Below, piece after piece: positions 17,070 to 27,144 of a stretch of DNA of 64,000 nucleotides. Below the pieces are notes generated by a model. The model saw nothing but the letters and a program-made list of their open reading frames with translations. It made no database searches and was not told the DNA's origin. How positions within the stretch are numbered: position 1 is the stretch's first letter; every line of letters begins with the position of its first letter. Location: the NCBI GenBank assembly GCA_900555635.1, contig USLU01000014.1:38351-102350 (forward strand), given 5' to 3'. Source of the DNA: an uncultured Bacteroides sp. (GTDB lineage Bacteria > Bacteroidota > Bacteroidia > Bacteroidales > Bacteroidaceae). A program made the position numbers and the translations under genes.

Positions 17070-20000
17070 ATGAAGAAATTTCTTAGTGCACTGCTTCTTA
17101 GTGCCTTAATTTTGCCGGTAGCGGCGGAAGGTGGCAATCTGTTAAAAGGCTATCAGTATGCCGCTATTGAAGCACCCGATGGCAAAGAATGGGAATCTCC
17201 CGAACGACTTGCTTTGAACAAAGAACAACCTCATGCTATTTTTTACTCTTTCTCCGATGTAACTACTGCTCGTAAGGTATTGCCTGAGAATAGTGCATAT
17301 TGGATGAGTCTTAATGGTGACTGGAAGTTCAATTGGGCATCCGACCCCGACAAACGTCCGAAAGATTTTTATCGAACGGATTATGATGTGAATGGATGGG
17401 ATAACATACCCGTCCCTTCCAGTTGGAATATCTACGGTGTTCAGAAAGACGGAACACTAAAATATGGTACACCGATCTATGTCAATCAACCGGTTATCTT
17501 CCAGCATAAAGTGGCTGTGGATGACTGGCGTGGTGGAGTAATGCGCACACCACCCACACATTGGACCACATTCAAAGATCGCAACGAAGTAGGTTCCTAC
17601 CGCCGGGACTTTACCGTGCCCGAAGGTTGGGATGGACGTGAAATATTTATCAACTTCGACGGAGTAGACTCTTTCTTTTATCTTTGGATAAACGGAAAAT
17701 ACGTTGGTTTCTCCAAGAATTCCCGTAATCTGGCAAGCTTCAATATCACTCCTTATTTAGTAAAAGGCAAGAATGTGGTTGCTGCCGAGGTCTATCGCAG
17801 TTCCGACGGCTCGTTCCTCGAAGCACAGGACATGTTCCGCCTACCGGGTATCTTCCGCACAGTGGCATTGACCTCTGTTCCGAAAGTATATGTACGCGAC
17901 TGGGTGGTAACGCCGGACTTGAATGCAACCTTTGACGAAGGTACATTATCTATTAAAGCCGATATCCGTAATGCAGATAAGAAAGAAGCTAAAGGCTATA
18001 GCATGGTCTACTCGCTGTATGCCAATAATTTGTATTCTGATGAAAATACGCTGGTGGCTTCCGGTGCTGCAACTGCCACTATTAATCCGGTAGGTAAAGA
18101 TGAGATAATCTCATGTCAGGCCATACTTACTCAGAAAGCTCCTAAACTGTGGTCAGCCGAAAAACCATACCGCTATACATTGGTAGGAGAGTTGAAAGAT
18201 AAGAAAGGACGTACTATAGAAGTGATTTCCACGTATGTAGGTTTCCGCAAAGTAGAGATAAAAGATACCCCTGCTGCTGCCGATGAATTCGGATTGGCAG
18301 GACGTTACTATTATATCAATGGCAAAACTGCCAAACTGAAAGGTGTGAACCGTCACGAATCTAATCCGGGTGTAGGGCATGCCATCACGCGCGAAATGAT
18401 GGAGAAGGAAGTTATGCTGATGAAAAGAGCGAATATTAATCATGTCCGTAATTCTCATTATCCCGATGATCCTTACTGGTACTACTTATGTGACAAATAC
18501 GGCATCTATCTCGAAGACGAGGCAAATCTCGAATCTCACGAATATTATTATGGAAAAGCTTCATTGTCACATCCTGTAGAGTGGGAGAGTGCACATGTAG
18601 CCCGCGTTATGGAGATGGCACACAGTACTGTTAATCACCCGTCTATCGTTATCTGGTCATTAGGTAATGAAGCCGGTCCGGGTAAGAACTTTGTTACGGC
18701 TTATAATGCACTGAAAACTTTCGACCTCTCTCGTCCTGTACAGTATGAACGAAATAATGATATTGTGGATATGGGTTCTAATCAGTACCCCTCCATTGCA
18801 TGGACACGTGAAGCTGTAAAAGGTAAATATGACATTAAGTATCCGTTTCATATATCAGAGTATGCCCACTCTATGGGTAATGCCTGTGGTAACCTGGTAG
18901 ACTACTGGGATGCCATCGAATCGACTAACTTCTTCTGCGGTGGTGCTATCTGGGACTGGGTAGACCAATCCATGTACAACTATACACCGGATGGCAAACG
19001 TTATCTGGCTTATGGTGGCGACTTTGGCGATACCCCCAATGACGGACAGTTTGTAATGAACGGTATTGTCTTCGGTGATCTTGAACCGAAACCCCAATAC
19101 TATGAGGTGAAGAAGGTATACCAACATATCGGTGTGAAAGCATTGGATGTAGAGAAAGGCAGCTTCGAGATCTTCAATAAATACTACTTCAAGGATTTGT
19201 CCGACTATCAGGTACGTTGGTCGCTTTACGAGAATGGGATAGAAGTGAAGGACGGTTTGTTGGCAATAGGACAAGTTGCTCCCCGTAGCCGTGTTACTGT
19301 TCAGGTTCCTTACGACTATCAGACTTTGAAACCCGAAGCTGAATACTTTGTGAAAATTCAGTTCCAACTGAAAGAAACAGAACCTTGGGCAGAGAAAGGC
19401 TATACAATGGCCGAAGAACAGATTGCTTTAAAGCAAGCAACAGGTCTGCCAAGTATGTCTGCGGTAACTGCTGCTGCCGGAAATGTATCATTGGATAATA
19501 CGGACGAACGCTTTACCACCATCAAGGGCGATGGCTTCGAAGCTCGCTTTGATATGCAGACTGGAACCATTTATAGTCTGATTTACAAGGGCGAAACGAT
19601 TATTGCTGATGGAAACGGTCCGCAACTCGATGCTTTCCGTGCGTTTACCAATAATGACAACTGGGCATATACAGCTTGGTTTGAAAACGGACTGCATAAC
19701 TTGAAGCATAAAGCTACTCAGAGCAACGTGATGCAACGTGCGGACGGCGCAGTCGTTCTTGCGTTTACCGTAGAGTCGCAAGCACCGAATGCTGCAAAAA
19801 TTCTTGGTGGAACTTCCAGCGGCAAGAACAAGATAGAAGAACTGACCGACCAGAAATTCGGTGAGGATGACTTCAAGTTGACCACCAACCAGATATGGAC
19901 CGTTTATCGTGACGGCTCTATCGAATTGCAAGCCGGTATCACTTCGAATCGTTCCAGCTTGGTATTGCCCCGTTTGGGTTATCTGATGAAAGTGCCCGGA

Positions 20001-21092
20001 GGATATGAGAACTTTACATATTATGGCCGTGGCCCTATCGAGAATTATCCCGACCGCAAGACAGGACAGTTCATCGAAATCCATCAGAATAAGGTAGCTG
20101 ACGAGTTTGTCAACTTCCCCAAACCGCAGGATATCTCTAACCACGAAGATGTGCGCTGGTGTGCACTGACTAACAGTAATGGCGGTGGTGCGCAGTTTAT
20201 CGCTACCAACCGTATGTCTGTAGCCCCTCTGCAATATTCGGCTGTGGATATGGTGTTGGCAGGGCATCACTATCAACTTCCGGCGGTTAACGATACCTAT
20301 TTGCATTTAGATCTGGCAGTTACCGGTCTGGGTGGAAACAGTTGTGGACAAGGAGGTCCGTTAGTAGAAGACCGGGTATTTGCCGGGCAGCATTCATTCG
20401 GATTTATTATTCGTCCGGCTAGTCATAATCTGATTGCGGCTGCACAAGTAAGTGGCGATGGAGAAATTCCGTTAAGTATTGTTCGCGATAAGATGGGGAA
20501 TGTTTCGTTTGCCTCTATCCGTCCTGATGCGGAAATCTGTTATATGGCAGGAAAGAGCAAAAAGGTTCAACAATATACTGCTCCTATCCCTATGCGCGAC
20601 GGAGGTGTTGTTACAGCCTGGTTCAAGTCTACACCTAAGATTAAATATACGCAGACTTTCAATAAGATAGAAAAATTGCAGGTAGAAGTAATGAATGCCA
20701 GTAGTCAGGAAACCGATGGCGGTGAAGCTGCCAATCTGGTAGATGATGATCCAAGTACTATCTGGCATACTATGTATTCGGTTACAATGGCTAAATATCC
20801 GCATTGGATTGACTTGGATGCAGGAGAGGTGAGAGCCATCAAAGGATTTACCTATCTGCCCCGTCAGGATAGCGACAATGGTAATGTCAAGAATTACAGT
20901 ATCCAAACGAGTATGGATGGAAAAACGTGGAGCGATCCGGTAGCAAAAGGTAGCTTTGAAAAGAATCGCAAGGAGAAGATTGTAAACTTTGACAAGCCCG
21001 TTAAAGCACGCTATATCCGCTTTACTGCGCTGAGCGAACAGAGCGGACAGGATTATGCTTCGGGAGCAGAGATGTCTATTTTAGCTGAATAA
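17070..21092 (+). CDS. GH2 beta-galactosidase-type enzyme with C-terminal F5/8C domain
   Basis: This 1340-residue protein has a signal peptide ending near VAAEGG. Domains run in LacZ order: a jelly-roll sugar-binding domain (WKFNWASDPDKRP, FDGVDSFFYLWINGKYVG), an Ig-like domain, then the TIM barrel with KGVNRHESNPGVGHAITREM and HYPDDPYWYYLCDKYGIYLEDEANLESH. The acid/base is Glu534 in SLGNEAGPG and the nucleophile Glu597 in HISEYAHSMGNA. A beta-galactosidase small-chain domain follows (GDGFEARFDMQTG, YGRGPIENYPDRKTG). Residues about 1205-1340 form an F5/8 type C (discoidin) domain (DDDPSTIWHTMYS, KNYSIQTSMDGKTWSDP, ARYIRFTALSE). The length and order match other Bacteroides LacZ-like enzymes. 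It has its own promoter and terminator context and could remove terminal galactose from a decorated glycan. Confidence 0.94.
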   Translation: MKKFLSALLLSALILPVAAEGGNLLKGYQYAAIEAPDGKEWESPERLALNKEQPHAIFYSFSDVTTARKVLPENSAYWMSLNGDWKFNWASDPDKRPKDFYRTDYDVNGWDNIPVPSSWNIYGVQKDGTLKYGTPIYVNQPVIFQHKVAVDDWRGGVMRTPPTHWTTFKDRNEVGSYRRDFTVPEGWDGREIFINFDGVDSFFYLWINGKYVGFSKNSRNLASFNITPYLVKGKNVVAAEVYRSSDGSFLEAQDMFRLPGIFRTVALTSVPKVYVRDWVVTPDLNATFDEGTLSIKADIRNADKKEAKGYSMVYSLYANNLYSDENTLVASGAATATINPVGKDEIISCQAILTQKAPKLWSAEKPYRYTLVGELKDKKGRTIEVISTYVGFRKVEIKDTPAAADEFGLAGRYYYINGKTAKLKGVNRHESNPGVGHAITREMMEKEVMLMKRANINHVRNSHYPDDPYWYYLCDKYGIYLEDEANLESHEYYYGKASLSHPVEWESAHVARVMEMAHSTVNHPSIVIWSLGNEAGPGKNFVTAYNALKTFDLSRPVQYERNNDIVDMGSNQYPSIAWTREAVKGKYDIKYPFHISEYAHSMGNACGNLVDYWDAIESTNFFCGGAIWDWVDQSMYNYTPDGKRYLAYGGDFGDTPNDGQFVMNGIVFGDLEPKPQYYEVKKVYQHIGVKALDVEKGSFEIFNKYYFKDLSDYQVRWSLYENGIEVKDGLLAIGQVAPRSRVTVQVPYDYQTLKPEAEYFVKIQFQLKETEPWAEKGYTMAEEQIALKQATGLPSMSAVTAAAGNVSLDNTDERFTTIKGDGFEARFDMQTGTIYSLIYKGETIIADGNGPQLDAFRAFTNNDNWAYTAWFENGLHNLKHKATQSNVMQRADGAVVLAFTVESQAPNAAKILGGTSSGKNKIEELTDQKFGEDDFKLTTNQIWTVYRDGSIELQAGITSNRSSLVLPRLGYLMKVPGGYENFTYYGRGPIENYPDRKTGQFIEIHQNKVADEFVNFPKPQDISNHEDVRWCALTNSNGGGAQFIATNRMSVAPLQYSAVDMVLAGHHYQLPAVNDTYLHLDLAVTGLGGNSCGQGGPLVEDRVFAGQHSFGFIIRPASHNLIAAAQVSGDGEIPLSIVRDKMGNVSFASIRPDAEICYMAGKSKKVQQYTAPIPMRDGGVVTAWFKSTPKIKYTQTFNKIEKLQVEVMNASSQETDGGEAANLVDDDPSTIWHTMYSVTMAKYPHWIDLDAGEVRAIKGFTYLPRQDSDNGNVKNYSIQTSMDGKTWSDPVAKGSFEKNRKEKIVNFDKPVKARYIRFTALSEQSGQDYASGAEMSILAE

Positions 21093-21117
21093 GCTATACA
21101 ACTCTCTTTTCCCTGTT

Positions 21118-21146
21118 TTCTCAATAAGAAAAAAGTCTTACTTTTG
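21118..21146 (+). promoter_or_regulatory. Promoter for the S9 peptidase gene
   Basis: TACTTTTG at 21139-21146 matches TAnnTTTG, and a GTTTTC stretch lies about 20 bp upstream. It sits 54 bp before the ATG at 21200 and suggests the peptidase is transcribed separately from GH2. Confidence 0.6.
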
Positions 21147-21199
21147 TGCCGTTTTTTCAACGATAACTGCTAAACGTTAATATCTAAAATGTTCTATAC

Positions 21200-23299
21200 A
21201 TGAAAAAGAATCTTATAATCTTGCTTTTGGGGCTGGTGTCTTCAACTACTCTTGAAGCTCAGCTTACGAAAGCTGATTATCAGCGTGCCGACACCATCCT
21301 GAAACTCGAGAATCGCGTCTACTCACCGGGGGTACGTCCCAACTGGCTTCGTGATTCTCACTACTTCTGGTATCAGAATCGTGAACCGGGCGGTACCGTC
21401 TATTATCTGGTGAACGCCGAAACCGGACGCAAGGAAAAAGCTGCTGACAAGAAAAGCCTCGCTGCCTTTCTTAAAGGCAAGAACAAATTTTTAGCCGAAG
21501 AATTGACGAAAGAGCAGAACACCAACGAATGGCGAAATGACGATAATACAAAACTTTGTACAGTAGCTTCCCCCGATAGCCTTTGGGAAGCTTACATACA
21601 GGATAACAACGTCTACGTCCGTGAACGGAAAGAACCTCGTAAACCTGTTGCTCTCACCACCGATGGTACACAAGGATATCGTTATAGTGACCGCTTGATA
21701 TGGTCGCCCGACTCTCGTAAACTTGCCACTGTGAAAGTGCGCGACGTGCAGGAACGTCGTATTCCCTTGCTTGAATCACGTCCCGCTACTCAAGTACAAC
21801 CTATTCTACAATGGCGCGACTATGCCAAGCCGGGGGATGTAATTCCCGTCTCCCTGCCCGTCCTCTTCGATTGGACTACCCGTAAGCAGATACCCCTTGA
21901 TACAGACCTTTATAGAAATCAGTTCGATCTTTACCTTACCGGATGGCGTAATGACAGTCGTGCTTTCACCTTTGAGTTCAACCAACGGGGGCATCAGCGT
22001 TACATCGTGGGCGAAGTCAATGCTTCGAATGGCAAAATTACCCATTTGGCCGATGAACAGTCGCCCACTTTCATCCATTACTACCAGTGCTATCGTAAAG
22101 ATTTGAACGACGGACAAGAGATGCTTTGGATTTCCGAACGTGACGGTTGGCGGCATCTCTATCTTTTGGGTAATGACGGACAAGTGAAGCGTCAGATCAC
22201 TCAAGGAGAATGGGTAGTGCGCAACGTCGATTATGTGGATGAGCCCAATCGGGTGATTTACTTCAATGCCTCCGGCTTCAATCCCGATGAGGACCCTTAT
22301 CACCTGCACTATTGCCGCATTAATATGGATGGTACCGGCTTCAAGGATCTTACCCCCGAACCTGCCAATCATCAGGTGACGGCATCTGCTGATCGTAAGT
22401 ACCTCGTCGATGCCTACTCTCGTGCCGATATGCCTTATACATCGGTGTTGCGCCGTTCTACTGATGGTTCCGTTATTACCCCGCTAGAGAAAAGCGATAT
22501 CAGTGAATTGACGGCTGCGGGTTGGCAGATGCCCGAAGTCTTTCATGCCAAAGGACGCGACGGTAAAACCGATATTTGGGGAAAGATTCTTCGTCCCACA
22601 AATTTCGATGCTTCCAAGTCATATCCGGTTGTCGAGATGATTTACGCAGGTCCTCACGACTCCCATGTTGAGAAATACTTCCGTGCTACCGACCATCTCT
22701 GTTCCCGCTTAGTAGAATTAGGTTTTATCGTTGTAAAGATTGACGGTATGGGTACTTCCAACCGTTCCAAAGCCTTTCACGATGTCTGCTGGAAGAACTT
22801 GAAAGATGCCGGATTTCCGGATCGCATCGCTTGGATAAAGGCTGCTGCCAAGCAATACCCTTATATGGATATAGACCGTGTAGGTATCTACGGCTGGTCT
22901 GCCGGAGGTCAAAATGCAATGGCAGCCCTGCTCTTCCACAACGATTTCTATAAAGCAGCGGTTGCCCTCTGTGGATGCCACGACAACCGTATGGACAAAA
23001 TCTGGTGGAACGAGCAATGGATGGGCTATCCGATAGACGAATCTTACAGTGCCTCTTCCAATGTGGATAATGCCTGGCGATTGAAAGGCAAGCTGCTACT
23101 GATTAATGGCGAGTTGGACGATAACGTCGATCCTGCATCGACCTTGCAGGTAGTAAGCGAATTGATGAAAGCTAACAAGAACTTCGACCAGCTCTATCTG
23201 CCCGGAAAAGGACATAGCCTGGGAGGAGCATTCGAGATGCATAAGATACACGATTTCTTTGTGGAGAGTTTGCTGGGGCAGGAAGCGCCGGAGTGGTAA
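21200..23299 (+). CDS. S9-family (dipeptidyl-peptidase IV-like) serine peptidase
   Basis: This 699-residue protein has a signal peptide ending TTLEAQ. The N-terminal two thirds are a beta-propeller with repeats such as SPDSRKLATVKVRD and MLWISERDGWRHLYLLGNDG, as in DPP-IV. The C-terminal peptidase domain has the nucleophile Ser567 in YGWSAGGQNAMA (Ala where most DPP-IV relatives have Tyr), the acid in GELDDNVDPAS (Asp640 or 641) and His672 in GKGHSLGG. The family releases dipeptides or oligopeptides. It might trim the peptide part of glycopeptides, but a housekeeping role unrelated to the PUL is equally possible because it has its own promoter. The following hairpin ends transcription from both directions. 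Confidence 0.93.
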   Translation: MKKNLIILLLGLVSSTTLEAQLTKADYQRADTILKLENRVYSPGVRPNWLRDSHYFWYQNREPGGTVYYLVNAETGRKEKAADKKSLAAFLKGKNKFLAEELTKEQNTNEWRNDDNTKLCTVASPDSLWEAYIQDNNVYVRERKEPRKPVALTTDGTQGYRYSDRLIWSPDSRKLATVKVRDVQERRIPLLESRPATQVQPILQWRDYAKPGDVIPVSLPVLFDWTTRKQIPLDTDLYRNQFDLYLTGWRNDSRAFTFEFNQRGHQRYIVGEVNASNGKITHLADEQSPTFIHYYQCYRKDLNDGQEMLWISERDGWRHLYLLGNDGQVKRQITQGEWVVRNVDYVDEPNRVIYFNASGFNPDEDPYHLHYCRINMDGTGFKDLTPEPANHQVTASADRKYLVDAYSRADMPYTSVLRRSTDGSVITPLEKSDISELTAAGWQMPEVFHAKGRDGKTDIWGKILRPTNFDASKSYPVVEMIYAGPHDSHVEKYFRATDHLCSRLVELGFIVVKIDGMGTSNRSKAFHDVCWKNLKDAGFPDRIAWIKAAAKQYPYMDIDRVGIYGWSAGGQNAMAALLFHNDFYKAAVALCGCHDNRMDKIWWNEQWMGYPIDESYSASSNVDNAWRLKGKLLLINGELDDNVDPASTLQVVSELMKANKNFDQLYLPGKGHSLGGAFEMHKIHDFFVESLLGQEAPEW

Positions 23300-23317
23300 A
23301 TTATGTTCTTTAGATAT

Positions 23318-23370
23318 AGATTGCCTCAATATTCAGAGTTACGGAAATGCTCTGAATATTGAGGCAATCT
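23318..23370. terminator. Bidirectional terminator between PUL A and PUL B
   Basis: Perfect 21-bp inverted arms lie at 23318-23338 and 23350-23370 (core TTGCCTCAATATTCAGAG and its complement) around an 11-nt loop. The hairpin sits in the 106-bp gap between convergent genes. It is unusually long and fully paired. Confidence 0.92.
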
Positions 23371-23405
23371 TTAATTTAGAGAGGTTGATTAATAATGGAA
23401 AATCG

Positions 23406-26171
23406 CTACTCCTTCAATAGACCTTTCTTTCCCCATTTAGTATTCGGTTTCGAGTTCATCCACAAATCCAAGACTCCACCATTAGCGAATGTTTCGTGAG
23501 AGAACCAGAAAGTATCAAGTCCTTTCCCGTTGAGGCTGGCTTTGTTTATGTACATATTTTGTTCGGAGTTATTATGAGTCCGAATAATAAACTTATCGGC
23601 ATTAGTAGCGGGATAATAACGTTTATCCAGATGAATAATGATTTCATCGAAAACAGGCGATGTTATTTCATATATAGGTTTGGCTGCTGCTGTTCCTCGA
23701 ACACTGAATAATCCTAAAGACATCAGCGCACTAACACCACCCATCTGCCCTTGGTCTTCATCGTGTCCACCATAACCTCTATCCGGTGTGGTTGCACCGT
23801 ATGCCTGTTCATTGACTCTACGTACCCAATATTGGCTGAGCCATGGTTTTCCTCCCCAGTTGAATGCATGAGCATTGGAGCATCCTGGCTGATTGGCATA
23901 ACTTACATATCCCGTACCATAACCGAAAACAAAATCTTGCGGTGCTGCTTGTTCGAAAGCATAATTCAGTTTATTGCAGAATTCATCTTTTCCTCCCATT
24001 AGTTCGGACAATTTAGGTAACGCATGTGAAATTCCAAAACTGGCTTGCCAAGCATTGGCTTCTATGTAACCATCTCCTTTTAAAGGATCTTCATGGATCC
24101 ATTCTCCTTTATCATTCTTCGGGAATATTAATTTCTGTGTAGGGTGATACAACTTTTCCCATCCATGAGAACGCGAACGAAAATATTCAGCTTCATTGTT
24201 AAGTCCCAGACGGGTTGCCATTTGTGATAAAGCCCAATCCTGAAAATTAGATTCTATGGTCATGCCGGCATTTCCCGGTTGATAACCGTTGTCAAGATAA
24301 TATTCTCCAATGCCCATTATTCCGCCCGGCATATGGTTGCGTTTCATTGTTTCGAATGCATGCATCGGATCGCATTTCTTCATCAAACCTTTATTATAAG
24401 TAGATACAATTAAAGGAGTGGCAGGACATCCGGACATGATATACGTATATCCTCCGGCACAGGGACCGCGTGGTATCAACCCGCCGTTGTCTGCATAACG
24501 GATGAGTGAGGCTGACATTTCATCCATCATTTCAGGCCAACCTAAGCCCCACAAAATATTAAGATTCCATTGAGTGAGCCAGAAAGCATCTGAATTGTAC
24601 ATGTGGTGCAATACTTTGCCATCTTCTCCGCGCGGCAGGGTGCGTGTCTTCGGACGGATGTTACGGGTAAATGAGTAATATCTTTCCCCTTCTGTCAAGT
24701 CGGGATATTGCCCGTTGACGTCATCTATTTTGTGTCTTCCGAGTAACACATGCCATAAATCAGTGTAAAACTTGGTGCGTTGTTCTTGAGTTCCTCCTTT
24801 TACCTCAATACGTCCTAACCATTCGTTCCACTCATCTTGTGACTTTTTTCTCACCTGGTCAAAATTCCATGTTGTTGCATCGTTCTCCAGATTCTCTCTT
24901 GCATTGGCGATACTGACAAAAGAGATGGCTGTGCGAATGCAAATTTTTTCTCCGGTTTTAACTTTATAGTGTGCTGACACACCTGATGTAGGCGAGTCTA
25001 GGTAACTAAGTTCTTCTGTTGGAAATCGTCTAGTGATAGCAGATGAACCTCTTAGTGTATCTATTCTGCTGAAACGTTCTTTGTCACGCCATCCGTCCAG
25101 TCTCTCGAAATCCTTGTCGAAACGTACAACGAAATAAATTTTTACGTTTTCCGGACCTCCCCAGTGCCGACCGTAGGTATCGAAACTGCCTTCTATTTCA
25201 TTATTGGAAACTCTCTTGACATCTGCATTTCGCATGGTAGTGGAAGCTATATAACCGCCCAGGTTCACGAGAATATCTGCATTAGAATCCTTTGTGAAGG
25301 TAAGCTGGTACATGCCGGTCCGGTCTGTGGCAGTTTGTTCCACCCATATTCCGTAATCTTTCAGAAACATTCTATGGTATCCGGGTTGAGCTATCTCTTC
25401 TTCGTGCAGGAAGGTTGATTTCCAGTTTTCTTCTCCGAGAGTAGGGTCTACACTTCCTGTGGTAGGCATAAGCGTGAGTCCGGCAAGCACCCAGCAGTGG
25501 ATCTGGGGAAATCCAAGTACTTCTGTAGAGTTGTAATTATATCCACCGCCAAACTGGTTACGATTACGGGTAATGGGAGCTGCTCCAATCATTCCAAAAG
25601 GTTGATTGCCTGTTATGAAGAAGAAGTATCGTCCTTTGGTTGTTTCGATAAACGGATTTACTTGAGAAACGTAGTCGGTGCATGCCTCAGTAGGCGGATA
25701 AACTTCAATTTCAGAGAGACCAATATAAGAACCGATGGCATCATTGGCGACGAACTTCACCCAGCGAACTTTTTTGGGCTCAAACTCCACTACTTTCGGA
25801 GTACCGTCATTGGGAATCCCAACTACACCGATTCTACTACCATCGCTGAAATACAAATCACCTCCAGCAGTGTGGGCTTCTTTATCCGGGCGGTCATAAA
25901 GTATTATGCGTGAGATGGTAACCTCTTCTTCCCAATCAAGTTGTAGCCATGGAAAAGGTAGCTGTTGCCAATAAGGCATGATTGCATTGGATGCCCATTC
26001 TCCTGCATTATCAAGATGAATGAGACCATCGATTGCTTTCTCAGGACCGCATCCTGCATCACGTGACGAAGATGCTGTTGCAGTTGCTTGGGTTGCGATA
26101 TTACCCGTACCTGCAAATGCAGAACACGATAACCCAATGAAACAAAGTAAACTTACGAAAGATTTTTTCAT
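23406..26171 (-). CDS. GH92-family enzyme with N-terminal F5/8C domain, Gln at the general-acid position
   Basis: This 921-residue protein has a signal peptide ending SAFAGT. Residues about 22-165 form an F5/8C-like domain (ATASSSRDAGCGPEKAIDG, RWVKFVANDA, GLSEIEVYPP). From about 168 the GH92 fold starts (YVSQVNPFIETTKGRYFF, FGMIGAAPITRNRNQFGG). The core has SDAFWLTQWNLNILWGLGWPE and the end GGHDEDQGQMGGVSALMSLGLFSV. Where the family has the acid motif NEP, this protein reads YANQPGCSNAHAFNW, with Gln761 instead of Glu. In characterised GH92, Gln at this site goes with substrates whose leaving group needs no protonation, such as mannose-1-phosphate diesters. It is the last gene of PUL B, 10 bp after the SGNH hydrolase. 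Confidence 0.9.
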   Translation of the reverse strand: MKKSFVSLLCFIGLSCSAFAGTGNIATQATATASSSRDAGCGPEKAIDGLIHLDNAGEWASNAIMPYWQQLPFPWLQLDWEEEVTISRIILYDRPDKEAHTAGGDLYFSDGSRIGVVGIPNDGTPKVVEFEPKKVRWVKFVANDAIGSYIGLSEIEVYPPTEACTDYVSQVNPFIETTKGRYFFFITGNQPFGMIGAAPITRNRNQFGGGYNYNSTEVLGFPQIHCWVLAGLTLMPTTGSVDPTLGEENWKSTFLHEEEIAQPGYHRMFLKDYGIWVEQTATDRTGMYQLTFTKDSNADILVNLGGYIASTTMRNADVKRVSNNEIEGSFDTYGRHWGGPENVKIYFVVRFDKDFERLDGWRDKERFSRIDTLRGSSAITRRFPTEELSYLDSPTSGVSAHYKVKTGEKICIRTAISFVSIANARENLENDATTWNFDQVRKKSQDEWNEWLGRIEVKGGTQEQRTKFYTDLWHVLLGRHKIDDVNGQYPDLTEGERYYSFTRNIRPKTRTLPRGEDGKVLHHMYNSDAFWLTQWNLNILWGLGWPEMMDEMSASLIRYADNGGLIPRGPCAGGYTYIMSGCPATPLIVSTYNKGLMKKCDPMHAFETMKRNHMPGGIMGIGEYYLDNGYQPGNAGMTIESNFQDWALSQMATRLGLNNEAEYFRSRSHGWEKLYHPTQKLIFPKNDKGEWIHEDPLKGDGYIEANAWQASFGISHALPKLSELMGGKDEFCNKLNYAFEQAAPQDFVFGYGTGYVSYANQPGCSNAHAFNWGGKPWLSQYWVRRVNEQAYGATTPDRGYGGHDEDQGQMGGVSALMSLGLFSVRGTAAAKPIYEITSPVFDEIIIHLDKRYYPATNADKFIIRTHNNSEQNMYINKASLNGKGLDTFWFSHETFANGGVLDLWMNSKPNTKWGKKGLLKE

Positions 26172-26181
26172 ATTATGTTTA

Positions 26182-26868
26182 TTATTTATTGTTGATAACT
26201 CCGAGACCTTTCAAGATATGTGGCAGTACAAGTTCTTTTTGTGCTGTAATACTTGGATGAATACCATCCGGTACATATTGGTAAAACTCTTTTTCTCCTT
26301 TTTTAAGTAATGGCACCCAATATTCATAATGGTCGATTAACTTCACTTTAAGTTTTCGAGCTTCTTTCCTATATAAATTATAGTAGAGTTCTATATTCGG
26401 TCTTTGTTCCTTGTGCTCTGCTATGGGCATATTCATCACCTGTAAAATGATAGAGCAGTCCGGATATAGTTCGCGAATCCTATACACCATATATTCCAGA
26501 TTTAATCTGGCTGCTTCTACAGAAGTGATGTATGGTAAATAGGCATCATTCATCGCAAATTCAATGATAGCCATATCAGGTTTCTGATCTAAAACTCTTT
26601 CACGTAAATTTTCTACTCCCCAGGAAGACCACATGGCAGCCTGTGCACTATTGATTACTTCGACCTTTCCGGGATAGAGTGCATTTAAACTGCTTTCTAA
26701 CATTGCCGGCCATCCCTCTTTAGATGCAGAGAGACTTGTTCCATATACGACGATTCTTTGATTTTTACCGTTTTCAAGCTTCTTGATGACTTTATCTTGA
26801 GCTGATACTATCATTGCTATCATACAAAATATGATTGCCGTGAAGGAATATTTGGTTGCATCTTTCAT
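26182..26868 (-). CDS. SGNH/GDSL-type hydrolase (probable carbohydrate esterase)
   Basis: This 228-residue protein has a signal peptide ending MIVSAQ. The SGNH blocks are visible: block I RIVVYGTSLSA (Ser45; the usual GDS reads GTS), block III FAMNDAYLP (Asn107), and block V VPDGIHPS (Asp201, His204). Members in PULs are often acetylesterases acting on sugars, which fits a locus handling decorated glycans, though the acyl group is unknown. The downstream GH92 is 10 bp away and therefore co-transcribed. Upstream a 276-bp gap with array 2 separates it from GH3, so these last two genes may be transcribed as their own unit. Confidence 0.88.
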   Translation of the reverse strand: MKDATKYSFTAIIFCMIAMIVSAQDKVIKKLENGKNQRIVVYGTSLSASKEGWPAMLESSLNALYPGKVEVINSAQAAMWSSWGVENLRERVLDQKPDMAIIEFAMNDAYLPYITSVEAARLNLEYMVYRIRELYPDCSIILQVMNMPIAEHKEQRPNIELYYNLYRKEARKLKVKLIDHYEYWVPLLKKGEKEFYQYVPDGIHPSITAQKELVLPHILKGLGVINNK

Positions 26869-26929
26869 ATGTTGATTTATTAGCTTGATAAAAAGAATAT
26901 TTTATACAAAATATGTCTTGTTCCCCCTT

Positions 26930-27061
26930 GTATTAAACAAGGGACTCTTGTTTTACTAAAAATCGGTCGGAATTTTACTAAATCTTCTGGAACGATTTAC
27001 TAAATCTTTGGGAAGAATTTACTAAAACATAATGCCCCTCTCTGAAGGCATTCTGACGAGG
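26930..27061. repeat. Degenerate tandem repeat, 22-bp period (array 2)
   Basis: Four copies of the 9-bp dyad TTTACTAAA (TTTA-C-TAAA) begin at 26952, 26974, 26996 and 27018, exactly 22 bp apart; the rest of each unit varies, and units 2 and 3 share TCTT-TGG-A. Just before, an inverted repeat CCCTTG/CAAGGG flanks TATTAAA (about 26925-26943). The array is in the 276-bp gap between GH3 and the SGNH gene. Its sequence is unlike array 1; only the period and the presence of a dyad core are shared. Confidence 0.88.
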
Positions 27062-27144
27062 ATTTAAAAACTCGTGTGACCTCTTTTTGTGAATTAAGAA
27101 AAATCAAGACATGTATTGGCGCGATTAATTGTATTTATACTAAA

